Counted from the stretch's first letter, positions 33,836 to 42,902 are shown. The stretch: DNA of 64,000 nt from Streptomyces sp. NBC_00513 (GCF_041431415.1 NZ_CP107845.1:1116001-1180000), one strand, 5' to 3'. Translations and numbers: made by a program. The notes: generated by a model not told the origin, from the letters alone.

Positions 33836-34389
33836 GCGTGGCCCGGTCCATGCGCAAGCTGTGCAACGCGCTGACCACGTCACTCGACGTGGAGTCGACC
33901 GCTGAACCGCACGCCCTCTTCCGTGCGCTGTGCGACGCGATGAGCGCGTCGCGCGGCGGGCGTCCGATCCTGCTGCGCTTCGAACGGTTCCCGCCGGAGC
34001 TCACCACGTCGGGGCTGTGGCTGAACATGGAGGACTACGACATCGTCGTGGTGGAGAAGCACACGACGCCCGACCACCAGCTCGTCATCCTGGGGCACGA
34101 GCTGTGGCACATGCGGGCCGGGCACGGCAGTGTGCCCGGTCTCGGTCCCACCGCGGCCGCCAGGTCGCTGCCGGGCAGCCCCGACCTGACGTACGCGACC
34201 GTCGCGGCGCGTTCCCACTACGAGGACGCGGACGAGATGGAGGCCGAGACGTTCGGGCTGCTGCTCGGCGACCGCTGCCGGGGTTGGCTGGCCTCCTCGG
34301 GCACGACTCCCGGCGCCGCCTGGCGCGACGACGTCGCCGGCCGCATCGGCAACACCCTCGGCGGCCGCGGACCGATCGGGTTCCGGTGA
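33832..34389 (+). CDS. ImmA/IrrE-like protein with HExxH-type motif
   Basis: This is a 185-residue cytosolic protein. The key motif is ILGHELWHMRAGH (about residues 82-94), matching a zincin HExxH site; EMEAETFGLLLGDR further on has the conserved acidic partner residues of the IrrE/ImmA type. It starts with GGGGAGGGGG ahead of the ATG. The following MAB_1171c-type membrane gene overlaps it by 4 bp (GTGA). In this widespread actinobacterial pair the soluble protein is thought to be a regulator or peptidase acting with the membrane protein; the substrate is unknown. Confidence 0.8.
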   Translation: MSVARSMRKLCNALTTSLDVESTAEPHALFRALCDAMSASRGGRPILLRFERFPPELTTSGLWLNMEDYDIVVVEKHTTPDHQLVILGHELWHMRAGHGSVPGLGPTAAARSLPGSPDLTYATVAARSHYEDADEMEAETFGLLLGDRCRGWLASSGTTPGAAWRDDVAGRIGNTLGGRGPIGFR

Positions 34390-35612
34390 CGTCCGACGCC
34401 TTCTACATCCCCTACCTGATCCCGGCGGCGATCCTCACCCTCGCCTTCGCGATCCGACTCCCGGTCATGATCCGCTTCTGGCGGATCGATCCCAACGTGC
34501 GCAACGTCGGCGGCCTGCTCGTGCTGGGTTCCGGGGTGTTCTACTTCGGCCGGCCGGAGACCCTGGCGACGATCAACCGTGTCTCGGGGATCAGCAACTT
34601 CGCGGCGCCGGTCGTCTACACGGTGCTCACGCTGTTCTGCGCCTCGTGCCTGGTCATGGTGATCCACTGGCGGGGCGGCGATCCGCTCCGGGTCCGGCGG
34701 ACCACGTACGTCATCGGCCTCGTCTACTGCGCGGCCGTCGCCGGGCTGTGGGGCACCTTCGCGCTCGCCGACGTGCCGGTCGAGCGGTTGCGGGACCTGG
34801 ACACCTACTACGCCACCACACCCTGGATGCGTGAGCACATCCTCCTCTACCTGCTCGCCCACACCGTCGCCTGCGTGATCACGGCCTCGGTGACCTGGAC
34901 CTGGCTGCGGCAGGTGGCGGGGTGGCTGCGCGCGGGGCTGACGCTCCTGGTCGTCGGGTTCCTGCTGAACATCGGCTACGACACCGTGAAGCTGACGGCG
35001 GTGATCGCCCGCTGGACGGGCCACGACCTGGACTGGCTCAGTACCTACGTGGCGCCGCCCGTCGCGTCGGTGTGCGCGGTGTTCGTCGCGGCGGGCTTCG
35101 TCCTGCCGCACGCCGGCGAGGCGCTCCAGCGGCTCTGGCAGGACTTCCGGCAGTACCGGTCCCTGGGCGCCTTCGCGGACGAACTGGCCGTCGTCGACGG
35201 CAGCGCCCTCAGGCTTCCCCGGCGCTCCTCGCTGAGCCGGCGGCTCGTCCAGCGCCGGACCCGGATCAACGACGGACTGCTCAAGCTCCAGCCGTACCTG
35301 GATCCCGAGGTGCGGCGCACCGCCTTCCAGGAGGCCGTCGCCCGGAGTGAGAGTCCGGCGCGGGCCGCCGCGACCGCCGAGGCCGTGGCCGTGGTCGCCG
35401 CGATCCGCAGCTTCTCGAAGGCGGGTGCGGGGCGGTCCGCCGGGTCGCCCGCGCCGGCCGCACCCGGGGGCGACGCGACCGAGGTCCCCAACCTGGTGGC
35501 GGTCTCCCGGGCGCTGCGCCGCTCCCCCGCCGTCGCGGCCTTCCGCGCCCGCGAGGTGTCGTACGCGGAGCCGGCGAGCGTCGGTCGGGCCGGCGGCGCA
35601 GGCCTCACGTAG
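34386..35612 (+). CDS. MAB_1171c-type multi-pass membrane protein
   Basis: This is a 408-residue protein with about seven membrane helices in the first 250 residues (e.g. YLIPAAILTLAFAIRLPVMI, VVYTVLTLFCASCLVMVI, VIGLVYCAAVAGLWGTFALA, ILLYLLAHTVACVITASV). A cytosolic C-terminal domain of about 150 residues is rich in basic and helical segments (LQRLWQDFRQYRSLG, RRTRINDGLLKLQPYLDPEV). The GTG at 34386 overlaps the previous stop. Members co-occur with HExxH proteins such as the one upstream. They are sometimes annotated as transporters, but the mechanism is not known. Confidence 0.82.
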   Translation: MTSDAFYIPYLIPAAILTLAFAIRLPVMIRFWRIDPNVRNVGGLLVLGSGVFYFGRPETLATINRVSGISNFAAPVVYTVLTLFCASCLVMVIHWRGGDPLRVRRTTYVIGLVYCAAVAGLWGTFALADVPVERLRDLDTYYATTPWMREHILLYLLAHTVACVITASVTWTWLRQVAGWLRAGLTLLVVGFLLNIGYDTVKLTAVIARWTGHDLDWLSTYVAPPVASVCAVFVAAGFVLPHAGEALQRLWQDFRQYRSLGAFADELAVVDGSALRLPRRSSLSRRLVQRRTRINDGLLKLQPYLDPEVRRTAFQEAVARSESPARAAATAEAVAVVAAIRSFSKAGAGRSAGSPAPAAPGGDATEVPNLVAVSRALRRSPAVAAFRAREVSYAEPASVGRAGGAGLT

Positions 35613-35656
35613 CGCCGGGGCCCGACGCGGGCGTCCGCGTCCGGCCCGCCGCCCGC

Positions 35657-38512
35657 TCAGCGGGTGGCGCGGTCGTACGCCTCCAGGGCCTGCGGCAGTC
35701 CGGGAAGGTCGGTGCCGAGTTTGCGGTACGCGGCGGACAACTCCCGGGGCGACGGGGCCGGGCGTCCGGCGACCGCGGCCCGCGCCGCCTTCAGCTCCTC
35801 CTCGGTCGGCGCGGCCTGCCAGGCCGTGTCCCGCGGCACGGGGCCGCCCCGTTCGAGCAGGGTCCGTGTCGCGGTCCGTTCCAGGCCGTCGGCCCCGCAC
35901 TCCCGGGCCGTGACCACCGCTCGCCCGAGCGTCTCCACGTCCCCGGTGTGGGTGCCCAGGGCGGCCAGCGCGCAGGCCAGCTCGTATCCGGCCGGGGAGG
36001 CGGACAGGACGGACACCGCCTCGGTGAGCGGCCCGGTGCGGTCGGCGGGCTCCGCGACCTCGGCCGCCACCCGCAGGGCCTGGCCGATGCCGGAGGGGGC
36101 GCCGAAGGCGCGGGCGCGCCCGACCGCGTCGGAGGCGAGGGTGCGCGCCCTGGTCGGGTCCTCGGCCGCGACCGCCCTGGCGAGGAGGAGCTGCCACGGG
36201 CACCAGGACGGGTTCTGGATGCCGCGCGGAGTCAACCGTTGTTCGACGGACTCCAGTTCGGCGACGGCCTCCCGGGTGTCGCCGCGGGCCAGCAGGAGTT
36301 CGGCGTACACGGTCTGGGAGTCCGGGAAGACGACGGCCGCCGGGAAGGGCTCGGCGTACTCGTGTTCCCGTGCCAGCTTCCAGGCCTCGTCGGCCCGCCC
36401 GCGGGCGAGCAGTGTCGTGACGAGGATGGCGATGGCGTACCAGTGCACGGGGGTGCGCCGCCCGACGCGTTCGGCGAGCCGCAGTCCGGCGCGGGCCAGT
36501 TCCTCCGCCTCCACCAGCCGTCCGCGCCGGTATCGGATGTACGCGCGCAGGCTGTACGCGAAGGACAGGTGGGCGCCGCGCCAGCCCTGGCGCTCGAACT
36601 CGGCGGTGCCGGCCTCGAACAGCTCCTCCGCGCGCCACGGCCGGTCGGCGTACATGTGGACCATGGCGGTGAGCACGGGTACCTCGAAGCCCCGGTCCTC
36701 GTGGGCCCAGCTGAAGTGGGTGGTCAGGGCCCGGCCGGCGTGGTGCAGGACCACGTCCACGGGTTCTCCGCGCAGGCAGGCGTCCCAGGCGCGCAGGCCG
36801 ATGACGTACCGCTCGGTGAGGTCGCGGCCGGTGAGCCGGTCGGCGAGCTTGGTCAGTCGGCGGGAGCGGGCCGGCGAGTCGGGTTCGGCGGCGTTGAACG
36901 CGTCCCACATGAACTGCTCGGACTGCAGGCGCAGTCGGGCCCGGACCTCGTGGGTGTGCGGGATCTCCCGGGCGAGGGAGTCCGAGGCCTCGGCGAGCCG
37001 ATCGCTGTGCGAGAGCACCTGGGCGAGCCGGATGACGATGCCCTGGCGCAGGGCCGGGTCGTCGAAGGGCTCGGCGAGGGCCGCTCTCAGGTGGTTGACG
37101 GTGTTGGCGGGCTCGGTGAGCAGGGAGGCGCAGCCGAGTTCGTAGAGGACGGCGGCGCGCTCGTCGAAGTCCGGGGGTTCGCGCAGGGCGCGGGCGAGTT
37201 GGCGGCGCGCGGCCTCGGGGGCGCCGGCGCGGAGGTTCTCGCCGGCGGCCTCGCGCAGGGTGCGCACCACCCAGGGGTCGCCTTCGGGGTGGGTCTCCAG
37301 GAGATGGCGGGCGGCGGCGGAGGGGCCGAGGCCGGCGTCCACGACGGCCGCCGCGGCCTTGCCGTGCAGGGCGACCCGCAGGGCGTCCGGGATCGCCCGG
37401 TAGATGCCGGTCGCGATCAACGGGTGGACGAACTCCAGCCCGGTGAAGGGCGCTTCACCGCCGACGGGATCGGCGGCGCCGGAGAGGATGCGGGCGTCCC
37501 GCAGTCGTCCGGTGGCGTCGCCGGCCTCCTCGGTGCCGAGGCCGGCGACGCGGGCGGCGATGTCCTGGGGGATCGCGGTGCCGAGGACGGCGCAGGCCCA
37601 GGCGAAGCGGACGGTGGAGGGGCCCAGGTTCTGCAGGCGGGCGACGAGCCCGCTGCCGCGCTGCGCGGCGGCCAGGTCGGCCAGCAGCGGGGCGCTGGCC
37701 TCGACGGGGGCGAGGCCCTTGTCCCGGACCCTGGCGGTGAGCTCGACGGCCTCGAAGGGGTTGCCGGTGGTGACGGCCCAGGCCTCGTGGCAGAAGGCGT
37801 CGTCGGCGTGGCCGCCGACGGTCTCGCGGATCAGGGTGGAGACGGCGGCGGCGCTGAGCGGGGCGAGGGAGAGCGGGCGCTGTCCGGCCCGGCCGGGCAG
37901 CGTACGGAAGGCTTCGGCGTGGGAGGGGAGTTCGTCGGGGCGGTAGGCGACGACGAGCAGCAGGGGAAGGTGCTCGGCGCGCGGGGCGAAGGCGGCGAGC
38001 CAGCCGAGGGACTCGGGGTCGGCCCAGTGCGCGTCGTCGAGGACGAGGACGACGGGGGCGCGCTGGACGGTGAGGTGGGTGAGGACCCAGTCGAGGCCGT
38101 CGCGCAGTCCCTGGGGGTCGGGCGGGGCGCCCTGTTCGGGGGCGCACAGGCCGAGGGCCGGCCCGACGATGGCGTACCAACTGCCGAGGGTCTCGCGCAG
38201 TTCGGCTTCGGTGTGGGCGGCCAGCCGGGGCTGTATGAGCTGGCGGGCGACGTGGAAGGGCTGGCTCTGCTCCTGCTCGCCGCCGCGGGCGGCCAGCAGG
38301 GTGCAGGAGCGGGCGTGGGCGCGGCGGCGTACCTCGGTGAGCAGGGTGGTCTTGCCGAGGCCGGCCGGGCCGGAGAAGGCGAGCAGGGCGCCGGTCGCCC
38401 CGCGGCCGTCCGTGCCCCGTGCGATGAGCTGCTCCAGCGCCTCTTCCACGGTGGCGAGTTCCGCCTCGCGTTCGAACATCGTGCGCCGCGTACGGGTCCG
38501 GCGGTCCGTCAT
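35657..38512 (-). CDS. LAL-type AAA ATPase regulator with degenerate LuxR HTH
   Basis: This 951-residue protein has the layout of large ATP-binding LuxR regulators: Walker A SGPAGLGKTTLL (about 46-57), Walker B VVLVLDDAHWAD (about 154-165), and a long TPR-like helical region (about 430-890). The last 50 residues should be a LuxR HTH, but read PTEEELKAARAAVAGRP, then PSPRELSAAYRKLG: the start and end of an HTH are present while the recognition helix segment (usually about 13 residues such as LTNREIAERLFVS) is missing. It may have lost DNA binding and act as a signalling ATPase. GGGGGG precedes the ATG. Confidence 0.8.
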   Translation of the reverse strand: MTDRRTRTRRTMFEREAELATVEEALEQLIARGTDGRGATGALLAFSGPAGLGKTTLLTEVRRRAHARSCTLLAARGGEQEQSQPFHVARQLIQPRLAAHTEAELRETLGSWYAIVGPALGLCAPEQGAPPDPQGLRDGLDWVLTHLTVQRAPVVLVLDDAHWADPESLGWLAAFAPRAEHLPLLLVVAYRPDELPSHAEAFRTLPGRAGQRPLSLAPLSAAAVSTLIRETVGGHADDAFCHEAWAVTTGNPFEAVELTARVRDKGLAPVEASAPLLADLAAAQRGSGLVARLQNLGPSTVRFAWACAVLGTAIPQDIAARVAGLGTEEAGDATGRLRDARILSGAADPVGGEAPFTGLEFVHPLIATGIYRAIPDALRVALHGKAAAAVVDAGLGPSAAARHLLETHPEGDPWVVRTLREAAGENLRAGAPEAARRQLARALREPPDFDERAAVLYELGCASLLTEPANTVNHLRAALAEPFDDPALRQGIVIRLAQVLSHSDRLAEASDSLAREIPHTHEVRARLRLQSEQFMWDAFNAAEPDSPARSRRLTKLADRLTGRDLTERYVIGLRAWDACLRGEPVDVVLHHAGRALTTHFSWAHEDRGFEVPVLTAMVHMYADRPWRAEELFEAGTAEFERQGWRGAHLSFAYSLRAYIRYRRGRLVEAEELARAGLRLAERVGRRTPVHWYAIAILVTTLLARGRADEAWKLAREHEYAEPFPAAVVFPDSQTVYAELLLARGDTREAVAELESVEQRLTPRGIQNPSWCPWQLLLARAVAAEDPTRARTLASDAVGRARAFGAPSGIGQALRVAAEVAEPADRTGPLTEAVSVLSASPAGYELACALAALGTHTGDVETLGRAVVTARECGADGLERTATRTLLERGGPVPRDTAWQAAPTEEELKAARAAVAGRPAPSPRELSAAYRKLGTDLPGLPQALEAYDRATR

Positions 38513-38579
38513 GACTGGTACCCCCCAGGCCTGTTCGGGGCATCAGAGTACGCCCGCGCGCACGCGGTGACAGGTCGAT

Positions 38580-38609
38580 GGTCGGGAAAGATCGGAAACT
38601 TTTCCGACC
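38580..38609. terminator. Hairpin between ACT-domain gene and LAL-type gene
   Basis: GGTCGGGAAAG (38580-38590) and CTTTTCCGACC (38599-38609) pair at 10 of 11 positions, and CGGAAA-CT-TTTCCG inside it is a perfect palindrome. It is placed as a terminator for the ACT-domain gene and also lies in the promoter region of the LAL gene, where it could be an operator. Confidence 0.55.
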
Positions 38610-38626
38610 CTCCGGGAGACGCCCGT

Positions 38627-39031
38627 TCAGTGTGCCGAACGGACCGCAAGCCCTTCCAGTACGGCGACGGCCTCGGCCGCCCGCTCGGCGGCCACGAACA
38701 GGTGGTCGTGGTGGTATCCGGCGATGACGTTGCAGCTGAGGCCGTGTGCGGCGAGTTCGGCGGCGAACGCTCCGGTGAGGCCGACCGCGTCGAGGGCGGA
38801 GTGCACGCGCAGGGTGATCCATCCTGCGGTGTAGTCGTAGGCGAGTCCGGCCGCGTCGGCGTCCTCGCGGCGCAGGACGAGGGTGAGTCCCTCGGGTTCC
38901 AGGACGGTCGCGACGGGTGTGACCCCGTCGGGTGCGGTGGGGCCGGGGACCGTACAGAAGACGTAGGTCCCCTCGTTGAGCTCAGGTCGCATGCCGCTCA
39001 GCAGTTTCCGCAGGTCGCTCTCTCCACTCAT
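38627..39031 (-). CDS. ACT-domain protein
   Basis: This 134-residue protein consists of two ACT-like halves. The first has NEGTYVFCTVPG and VATVLEPEGLTLVLRREDA, the second WITLRVHSALDAVGLTGAFAAEL with the typical ACT Gly after helix 1, then SCNVIAGYHHDHLFVAAERA. The family (COG3602-like) binds amino acids or acts as a regulatory module. It diverges from the LtrA gene with 26 bp between starts, so the promoters must overlap. Its partner is unknown. Confidence 0.8.
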   Translation of the reverse strand: MSGESDLRKLLSGMRPELNEGTYVFCTVPGPTAPDGVTPVATVLEPEGLTLVLRREDADAAGLAYDYTAGWITLRVHSALDAVGLTGAFAAELAAHGLSCNVIAGYHHDHLFVAAERAAEAVAVLEGLAVRSAH

Positions 39032-39057
39032 GGACCCACCCTACCTATCATCCCCAT

Positions 39058-40257
39058 ATGACCGATTCGGCGCCCCCGGCGGAGAACGAGCAGAGCGAGC
39101 GTCACGCCTCATGGCTGGAGTTGTTCTTCGACCTCACGGCGGTGGCCGGTGTCGCGCAGCTGGCGCATTTGCTGCACGGCGGTCCCGCGTGGGCCGATCT
39201 GGGGCTGTACGCGGTGATGTTCCTGGCGTTCTGGACGGGCTGGATGCTGTTCACGGTCTACGGCAACGTCACCCGCGACCAGGTCCGGGTGTGGAGGGTG
39301 CTGGCCGGCATGTTCGGGCTGGCCGTGATGGCGGCCGCGGTGCACGGGGTGCGGGAGGGGGAACAGGCCGCCGCGTTCGCGCTCGCCTACATCCTCGTGC
39401 GGTCGCTGGCCGGGAAGGCCTGGGAGCGACGCCGGGAGTACGTGGCGGACCTGCCGATCACCCGCCTGGGGTTGGGGCTGACGCCGTGGGTGGTGTCGAT
39501 GTGGTTCGACGGGACGGCCCGGTACGCGCTGTGGGCGCTCGGGTTGGCCATCGACCTGGTGGTGATGTTCGCGGTGTCCACGAAGTCCCCGGCGGGCCGG
39601 GAGGGGGACGCGTCCGAGGACGCGGCGGTGTGGACGGGACACCGGCCGCCCCGGAAGCTGCGGGCCGCGTACACCGACGCTTCCCATCTCGGAGAACGGC
39701 TGGGCCTGTTCGTGTTGATCGTCCTGGGCGAGGGGATCGCCCAGACGGTGTCCGAGGCCTCGGAGGTGGCGTGGGACTCCGCGCTGTACGCGGTGGGGAC
39801 CGGCGCTTTCCTGCTGCTGATCCTGCTGTGGTCGCTGTCGCTGCGCCACGGCTCGGACGGGGTGCCGCTGCTGGCCCCGGGCGCCGTGCCCGTCCGGCTC
39901 ACGCTGCCTCTGCACTGTTTCGTGGCGGGGTCGGTGGCGGCGCTGGCGGCGGCCCTCGGCGACTCGGTCGCGTACACCGACGCGGCCGTGCCGGAGCGGG
40001 TGCGGTGGTTGATGTGCGGGAGCCTCGCGGTGTACCTCGTCATCGCGGGCGCGGCGGTGGCCCGCTCGGGGCGGAGCGTGCCGTGGGCGCTGCTGTTGAC
40101 GGGTCCGCCGCTGGCCCTGGTCCTGGCGGTGGGCCTGACGGCCCGGGACGCCAGGGCCGGACATCTGGTGTGGCTGCTGGTGCTCGCGCTGTGGTGGCCC
40201 CTGGTGTGGCGGCTGCGTCGACCGTCCGGGGCCCCGGCGGCCCCGGGCTCCCCGTAG
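39058..40257 (+). CDS. Low-temperature-requirement A (LtrA) family membrane protein
   Basis: This is a 399-residue polytopic membrane protein. The N-terminal ASWLELFFDLTAVAGVAQLAHLL is the LtrA signature, followed by about ten hydrophobic segments (e.g. LGLYAVMFLAFWTGWMLF, LLLILLWSLSLRH, WALLLTGPPLALVLAVGLTA). The family name comes from a Listeria cold-growth gene; the molecular function is not settled. Most codons end in G/C. It ends at a very strong hairpin. Confidence 0.86.
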   Translation: MTDSAPPAENEQSERHASWLELFFDLTAVAGVAQLAHLLHGGPAWADLGLYAVMFLAFWTGWMLFTVYGNVTRDQVRVWRVLAGMFGLAVMAAAVHGVREGEQAAAFALAYILVRSLAGKAWERRREYVADLPITRLGLGLTPWVVSMWFDGTARYALWALGLAIDLVVMFAVSTKSPAGREGDASEDAAVWTGHRPPRKLRAAYTDASHLGERLGLFVLIVLGEGIAQTVSEASEVAWDSALYAVGTGAFLLLILLWSLSLRHGSDGVPLLAPGAVPVRLTLPLHCFVAGSVAALAAALGDSVAYTDAAVPERVRWLMCGSLAVYLVIAGAAVARSGRSVPWALLLTGPPLALVLAVGLTARDARAGHLVWLLVLALWWPLVWRLRRPSGAPAAPGSP

Positions 40258-40292
40258 GGCCGTCGGGGGCGGCGGCTGCGCCCCCGACGGCC
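40258..40292. terminator. Hairpin terminator after LtrA gene
   Basis: GGCCGTCGGGGGCG (40258-40271) pairs perfectly with CGCCCCCGACGGCC (40279-40292), 14-bp arms, directly after the stop codon and shared with the convergent DUF397 gene. Confidence 0.85.
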
Positions 40293-40311
40293 GCGAAACG
40301 TCAGGTCCCGC

Positions 40312-40551
40312 CTACGTCAGGTCGAACTCGCCGCCCCGCGCGTCCAGGACGAACCTGCGCCACTCGTCCGGCGCGAAGATCAGCGAAGGGCTGTCGGGCC
40401 GGCCGCTGTTGCGCATCGCGATGAACCCCTCCACGAAGGCGATCTGAACGTCACCCGCTCCCCGGCTGCTCGACCGCCAGTCCGCCCCGCTGAGATCGAG
40501 GTCGGGCTTGCCCCAGCCTGCGAGGGGCTGCGAAGTCATGCTCTCGGCCAC
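40312..40551 (-). CDS. DUF397 domain-containing protein
   Basis: This is a 79-residue DUF397 protein: DLSGADWRSSSRGAGDVQIAF (in parts) for the N-terminal half and the family hallmark NSGRPDSPSLIFAPDEWRRFVLDARGGEFD at the end (quoted in part as IFAPDEWRRFV and GGEFD). The GTG at 40551 is preferred because GGGAGG lies 9 nt upstream; an internal ATG at 40539 is the alternative. DUF397 proteins usually pair with an XRE regulator in a toxin-antitoxin-like or BldB/WhiJ-type system; no such partner is adjacent here, so it is an orphan. Confidence 0.82.
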   Translation of the reverse strand: MAESMTSQPLAGWGKPDLDLSGADWRSSSRGAGDVQIAFVEGFIAMRNSGRPDSPSLIFAPDEWRRFVLDARGGEFDLT

Positions 40552-40671
40552 GTGCGTGCACCTCCCGGTACGTCGTCCGAGGGCAAGATTAACCACGCCG
40601 GCGGGTGCCGCACAGGCCGCGACGGGTCACCGCCGGCCGGCCCGGCGCCCCGCCCGGACATCGGATTCCGT

Positions 40672-41838
40672 TCAGCCGGTGGGCTGTTCGGCCCCGACCA
40701 GCCACATCGCGAAGAACTGTGCCCCGCCGCCGTAGGCGTGCCCCATGGCCCGCCGGGCGTCCGCGATCTGGTGTTCGCCGGCCTGGCCGCGGACTTGGAG
40801 CGCCGCCTCCGCGAAGCGGATCATTCCGGAGGCGCCGATCGGGTTGGTGGACAGGACACCGCCCGACGGGTTGACGGGCAGGTCCCCGTCGAGTTCGGTC
40901 ACCCCCGCCTCGGTGAGTTTCCAGCCCTCGCCCTCGGCCGCGAAGCCCAGGTTCTCCAACCACATCGGCTCGTACCAGGAGAACGGCACGTACATCTCCA
41001 CCGCGTCGATCTCCCGGCGGGGATCGGAGATGCCCGCCTGCCGGTAGACGTCGGCCGCGCAGTCCTTGCCGGCCTGCGGGGACACGAAGTCCTTGCCGGC
41101 GAACAGCGTCGGCTCGCTGCGCATCGCGCCGCCGTGCACCCAGGCCGGCGGCCTCGGCGACCGCGCGGCTCCCTCGCGGTCGGTGAGGATCATCGCGCAG
41201 GCCCCGTCCGAGGAGGGGCAGGTCTCGGAGTAGCGGATCGGGTCCCACAGCATGGGCGAGGCCTGGACCTTCTCCAGGGTGATGTCGCTCTCGTGCAGGT
41301 GTGCGTACGGGTTCTTCAGTGCGTTGCGCCGGTCCTTGTAGGCGACGAGCGAGCCCACCGTGTCGGGGGCTCCGGTGCGCCGCATGTACGCGCGCACGTG
41401 CGGCGCGAAGAACCCGCCGGCTCCCGCCAGCAGCGGCTGCTGGAAGGGCACCGGAAGGGAGAGTCCCCACATGGCGTTGGACTCGGACTGCTTCTCGAAC
41501 GCCAGGGTCAGGACGGTCCGGTGGACGCGGGCCGCCACCAGGTTCATGGCGACCAGGGCGGTGGAGCCGCCCACCGAGCCGGCCGTGTGGACGCGGAGCA
41601 TGGGTTTGCCGACCGCGCCGAGGGCGTCCGCCAGGTACAACTCCGGCATCATCACGCCCTCGAAGAAGTCGGGGGCCTTGCCGATGACCACGGCGTCGAT
41701 GTCCGCCCAGGTCAACTCGGCGTCCTCCAGGGCGCGTACCGCCGCCTCCCGGACGAGTCCGGCGATGGACACGTCGTGTCGGGCGGCGACGTGCTTGGTC
41801 TGGCCGATGCCGACGACGGCCACGGGCTCCTTGCTCAT
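40672..41838 (-). CDS. ltp3: Ltp3-like thiolase-fold lipid-transfer protein/aldolase
   Basis: This is a 388-residue protein of the thiolase/SCP2 superfamily. It reads VVGIGQTKHVAARHDVS, VVIGKAPDFFEGVMMPEL and VHTAGSVGGSTALVAMNL at the start, and VNPSGGVLSTNPIGASGM and AMGHAYGGGAQFFAM at the end. In true thiolases the nucleophilic Cys would lie in the middle segment; here it reads HTAGSVGGS, so the protein is not a standard thiolase. Its look is very close to mycobacterial Ltp3 (Rv3523), needed for removal of C-24-branched sterol side chains. Its start overlaps ltp4 by 4 bp (ATGA). Confidence 0.85.
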   Translation of the reverse strand: MSKEPVAVVGIGQTKHVAARHDVSIAGLVREAAVRALEDAELTWADIDAVVIGKAPDFFEGVMMPELYLADALGAVGKPMLRVHTAGSVGGSTALVAMNLVAARVHRTVLTLAFEKQSESNAMWGLSLPVPFQQPLLAGAGGFFAPHVRAYMRRTGAPDTVGSLVAYKDRRNALKNPYAHLHESDITLEKVQASPMLWDPIRYSETCPSSDGACAMILTDREGAARSPRPPAWVHGGAMRSEPTLFAGKDFVSPQAGKDCAADVYRQAGISDPRREIDAVEMYVPFSWYEPMWLENLGFAAEGEGWKLTEAGVTELDGDLPVNPSGGVLSTNPIGASGMIRFAEAALQVRGQAGEHQIADARRAMGHAYGGGAQFFAMWLVGAEQPTG

Positions 41839-42902
41839 GTTCGGTCCCCTTCCAGGACGGCGACCAGGTTCTGCTGGAGGCAGGGACCGGAGGTGGCGTG
41901 GGCGACGGCCCGGTCGGACTCGCCGCGGTGGATGCGGGCGGCGGCCTCGCCGATGCGGATCAGGCCGGCGGCCATGACCGGGTGGGCGGCGAGCGCTCCG
42001 CCGGACGGGTTGACGTCCACCTCGTCGCCGAGCCGGAGCGCCTTGCGGAGCACCACCTCCTGGGAGGAGAACGGCGCGTGCAGTTCGGCCGTGTCCACGG
42101 TCCCCTCGAAGACGCCGGCCTGCTCGGCGGCGAGCCGGGTGGACACGGAGTCGGTGAGGTCGCGGAGCCCGAGGCCGTGTGCCTCGATGCGGTGGTCGAT
42201 GCCCGTGATCCAGGCGGGCCGCTCGCACAGCCCCCGGGCCACGTCCCCGGCGGCGAGGATGACGGCGGCCGCGCCGTCGCTGACAGGGGGGCAGTCCCCG
42301 GTGCGCAGCGGGGCGACCTGGTACTCGCCCTGGGGTACGGGGCCCCTGAGTTGGGCGTGCGGGTTGGTCTCGGCGGAGGTCCGGCTGCGGGCTCCGATGG
42401 CGGCCAGGGCGCGCTCGTCGGTCTCGCCCGCGTCGATCAGCGCCCGGGCCTGGAGGGCGGCCAGGGCCACCGAGTCGGGCCAGAGCGGGGCGAGGTAGTA
42501 GGGGTCGAGCTGTCGGGTCATGACGTCGCGCACCGATCCCGGCGAGGACTTCCCGTACGCGTAGACGAGCGCGGTGTCGGCCTCGCCCGTCTGGATCTTG
42601 ACCCAGGCCTCGTAGAGGGCCCAGGCGCCGTCCATCTCCACGTGCGACTCGGAGATCGGCGGCCAGGCGCCGACCCCGTCGAGGGTCATGGTGAAGGAGA
42701 AGGCCCTGCCCGCCAGGTAGTCGCTGGAGCCGGAGCAGGTGAAGCCGATCTCGCCGGCCTTCAGTCCGGTCCGGGCCAGTACCCGGTGCAGGACCGGCAT
42801 GACCATCTCGACTTCGCTGAGCTCGTCGGTGTCGCGCCGGTGGTCGCTCTGGGCGAAGGCGACGACGGCCACGTCGCGCGCGTGCCTGCTCGTCCTGGCC
42901 AT
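41835..42902 (-). CDS. ltp4: Ltp4-like thiolase-fold lipid-transfer protein/aldolase
   Basis: This is a 355-residue thiolase-superfamily protein. Characteristic segments are FTCSGSSDYLAGRAFSFTMT, ESHVEMDGAWALYEAWVKI, VYAYGKSSPGS and, near the end, VNPSGGALAAHPVMAAGLIR. These match Ltp4 (Rv3522-like), the partner of Ltp3 in sterol side-chain cleavage. The thiolase Cys is again replaced (HVEMDGAW). Its ATG overlaps the stop of the DUF35 gene by one base (TGATG), and its stop overlaps ltp3, so the genes are translated as a unit. Confidence 0.85.
   Translation of the reverse strand: MARTSRHARDVAVVAFAQSDHRRDTDELSEVEMVMPVLHRVLARTGLKAGEIGFTCSGSSDYLAGRAFSFTMTLDGVGAWPPISESHVEMDGAWALYEAWVKIQTGEADTALVYAYGKSSPGSVRDVMTRQLDPYYLAPLWPDSVALAALQARALIDAGETDERALAAIGARSRTSAETNPHAQLRGPVPQGEYQVAPLRTGDCPPVSDGAAAVILAAGDVARGLCERPAWITGIDHRIEAHGLGLRDLTDSVSTRLAAEQAGVFEGTVDTAELHAPFSSQEVVLRKALRLGDEVDVNPSGGALAAHPVMAAGLIRIGEAAARIHRGESDRAVAHATSGPCLQQNLVAVLEGDRT

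Noticed and set aside
40312..40551. Complete toxin-antitoxin pair with DUF397
   Set aside because: No XRE regulator or toxin gene is adjacent.
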